This document shows positions 5,022-6,280 of a DNA stretch of 6,280 bases, one piece after another. Source of the stretch: Clostridiales bacterium (GTDB lineage Bacteria > Bacillota > Clostridia > Lachnospirales > WQUN01); NCBI GenBank assembly GCA_031289625.1, contig JAITPB010000145.1:1-6280 (forward strand). Reading direction: 5' to 3'. A program made the position numbers and the translations under genes. Position 1 is the first letter of the stretch, and every line of letters begins with the position of its first letter. The notes under the pieces were generated by a model. That model had not been told where the DNA came from. It made no database searches and saw only the letters and a list, made by a program, of their open reading frames with translations.

Positions 5022-6280
5022 CTAAGTCACAACGGCTGCTGGATATTTATCCAATATTTCCATAAACTCCTCGCCGGTAATCGTCTCCTTGCCAATCAAA
5101 AACTCGGAGATTTCCGTGAGGGCTTCGTGATCTGTCCGTAAAATATGCAGCGCTTTTTGATAACAGCGACTGATAATATTTTTAATTTCGCTGTCCGCCT
5201 CGGCCTCGGTAATGTGAGAAACTTGCGACACAGCGCGGCCTTCCAGATATTGATTTTCAATGGCGCTCAGCGCCATCATGCCAAACGCGTCCGACATGCC
5301 ATAAAGGCTGACCATATGGCGCGCCATTTTGGTCGCCTGCGCAATATCGTTTGCCGCGCCTGTGGTCTGCAGCTGAAACTCCGTCTCCTCGGCGGCGCGG
5401 CCCGCCACGCTGATGGTAATCTGCGCCAGCATCTCATCTTTGGTCATCAAGTAATGTTCTTCTTCGGGCATTTGCATCGTGTACCCCAGCGCGCCCATGG
5501 TACGCGGCACAATGGTAATTTTTTGCACAGGCTGGGTATTTTTCTGCCGCGCGGTAGCCAGCGCGTGGCCCACTTCATGAAAGGCTACGATACGTTTTTC
5601 TTTTTCCGTCATGATGCGATCCTTTTTTTCCTTACCGGCCACAATCACTTCGACTGCCTCCATCAAATCTTCTTGGATCACTTCCTTGCGCTGCATACGC
5701 ACGGCTCGCAGCGCCGCTTCGTTGACAATGTTTGCCAAATCAGCGCCAGCCGCGCCGGAAGTGGCCAAGGCAATTTTTCTGAAATCCACTTTGACAGAAA
5801 CTTTTACCTTTTTGACGTGGACTTTGAGAATATCTTCCCGGCCTTTAAGGTCGGGGCGTTCCACAATGATCCGCCTGTCGAAGCGGCCTGGCCTTAGCAG
5901 CGCGCGATCCAAGATTTCCGGCCGGTTTGTGGCCGCCAGAATCACCACGCCTTTGGAAGAATCAAAGCCGTCCATTTCAGAGAGGAGCTGATTCAGCGTC
6001 TGCTCCCGTTCGTCATTGCCGCCGATCTGGCCGTCGCGGCTTTTGCCGATGGCGTCCACTTCATCAATGAAAACAATGCATGGCGCCATTTGGCTGGCTT
6101 GCTTGAATAAGTCGCGCACCCGGGAAGCGCCCACGCCCACGAACATCTCGACGAAATCAGAACCTGTCAATGAAAAAAACGTCACGTTTGCCTCGCCCGC
6201 CACCGCTTTTGCCAGAAGCGTTTTCCCGGTGCCAGGCGGGCCGACCAGCAGCGCGCCCTTAGGCTGCTTGGCGCCAATTT
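5022..6280 (-). CDS. ftsH: ATP-dependent zinc metalloprotease FtsH (5' part beyond the window)
   Basis: FtsH is a membrane-anchored hexameric AAA+ protease that degrades misfolded membrane proteins and short-lived regulators. The 418 visible residues begin inside the AAA module. They show Walker A GPPGTGKT (13-20; bases 6219-6242), the pore loop FVGVGASRVRDLF, Walker B IVFIDEVDAIG (about 68-78), a second region of homology ending in RPGRFDRR (about 129-136), and the peptidase motif HEVGH (234-238) with a third zinc-ligand Asp at 311. The spacing of first His to Asp is 77 residues, as in Thermotoga FtsH. The N-terminal transmembrane segments and the true start are outside the window. The GTG at 6203 is an internal Val codon in LLAKAVAGEA, not a start. 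HEVGH replaces the commoner HEAGH, and I recall this and the PRTMGALGYTMQ stretch from Clostridia homologues. The protein ends soon after the peptidase domain, without a long tail. The terminator at 4795-4836 probably ends its transcript. Confidence 0.96.
   Translation of the reverse strand, partial: IGAKQPKGALLVGPPGTGKTLLAKAVAGEANVTFFSLTGSDFVEMFVGVGASRVRDLFKQASQMAPCIVFIDEVDAIGKSRDGQIGGNDEREQTLNQLLSEMDGFDSSKGVVILAATNRPEILDRALLRPGRFDRRIIVERPDLKGREDILKVHVKKVKVSVKVDFRKIALATSGAAGADLANIVNEAALRAVRMQRKEVIQEDLMEAVEVIVAGKEKKDRIMTEKEKRIVAFHEVGHALATARQKNTQPVQKITIVPRTMGALGYTMQMPEEEHYLMTKDEMLAQITISVAGRAAEETEFQLQTTGAANDIAQATKMARHMVSLYGMSDAFGMMALSAIENQYLEGRAVSQVSHITEAEADSEIKNIISRCYQKALHILRTDHEALTEISEFLIGKETITGEEFMEILDKYPAAVVT

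Noticed and set aside
5145..5897. A 250-codon plus-strand frame over ftsH
   Set aside because: It is antisense to conserved FtsH peptidase and AAA sequence, and is rich in His, Arg and Phe as expected for the reverse strand of such a gene.
6201..6203. GTG as the start codon of ftsH
   Set aside because: The frame stays open to the window edge and encodes the Walker A motif upstream, so this GTG is an internal Val.

Overview
The window looks like chromosomal DNA from a strictly anaerobic, fermentative bacterium, most likely a Clostridia-type Bacillota. This is inferred from a complete set of [FeFe]-hydrogenase maturation genes next to a TM1266-type regulator gene, from the FtsH sequence style, and from strong GGAGG-like ribosome binding sites. 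Every supported gene is on the minus strand, so the biological reading order runs from right to left.

Reading in that direction, the window opens inside ftsH (6280 to 5022), which encodes the membrane ATP-dependent zinc protease; its N-terminal part lies beyond the right edge. A non-coding gap follows (5021 to 4749). It holds a small, possibly decayed reading frame, a three-copy GC-rich repeat that can fold into a three-way-junction RNA, a strong intrinsic terminator, and an AT-rich leader with a weak candidate promoter.

Next is a compact four-gene unit: a TM1266-like small ACT-fold protein (4748-4494), hydG (4497-3118), hydF (3121-1862) and hydE (1865-810). Each junction is a 4-nt start/stop overlap, so translation is probably coupled. 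HydG makes the Fe(CO)2CN-bearing synthon from tyrosine, HydE processes it further towards the diiron subcluster, and HydF is the GTPase scaffold that carries the precursor to apo-hydrogenase. No hydrogenase structural gene lies in the window.

The last gene, fba (780 to beyond position 1), encodes class II fructose-1,6-bisphosphate aldolase. It starts 29 nt after hydE and is cut by the left edge. A good sigma-70/SigA-type promoter (TTGTAA, 17 nt, TATAAT) is embedded across the 3' end of hydE, so fba probably has its own transcription in addition to any read-through.

I see no wholly new system here. The most unusual points are a Cys-Pro-rich segment in the HydF GTPase domain encoded by palindromic and repeated DNA, a forced TTG start for hydE, the folded repeat after ftsH, and the fba promoter hidden in hydE.
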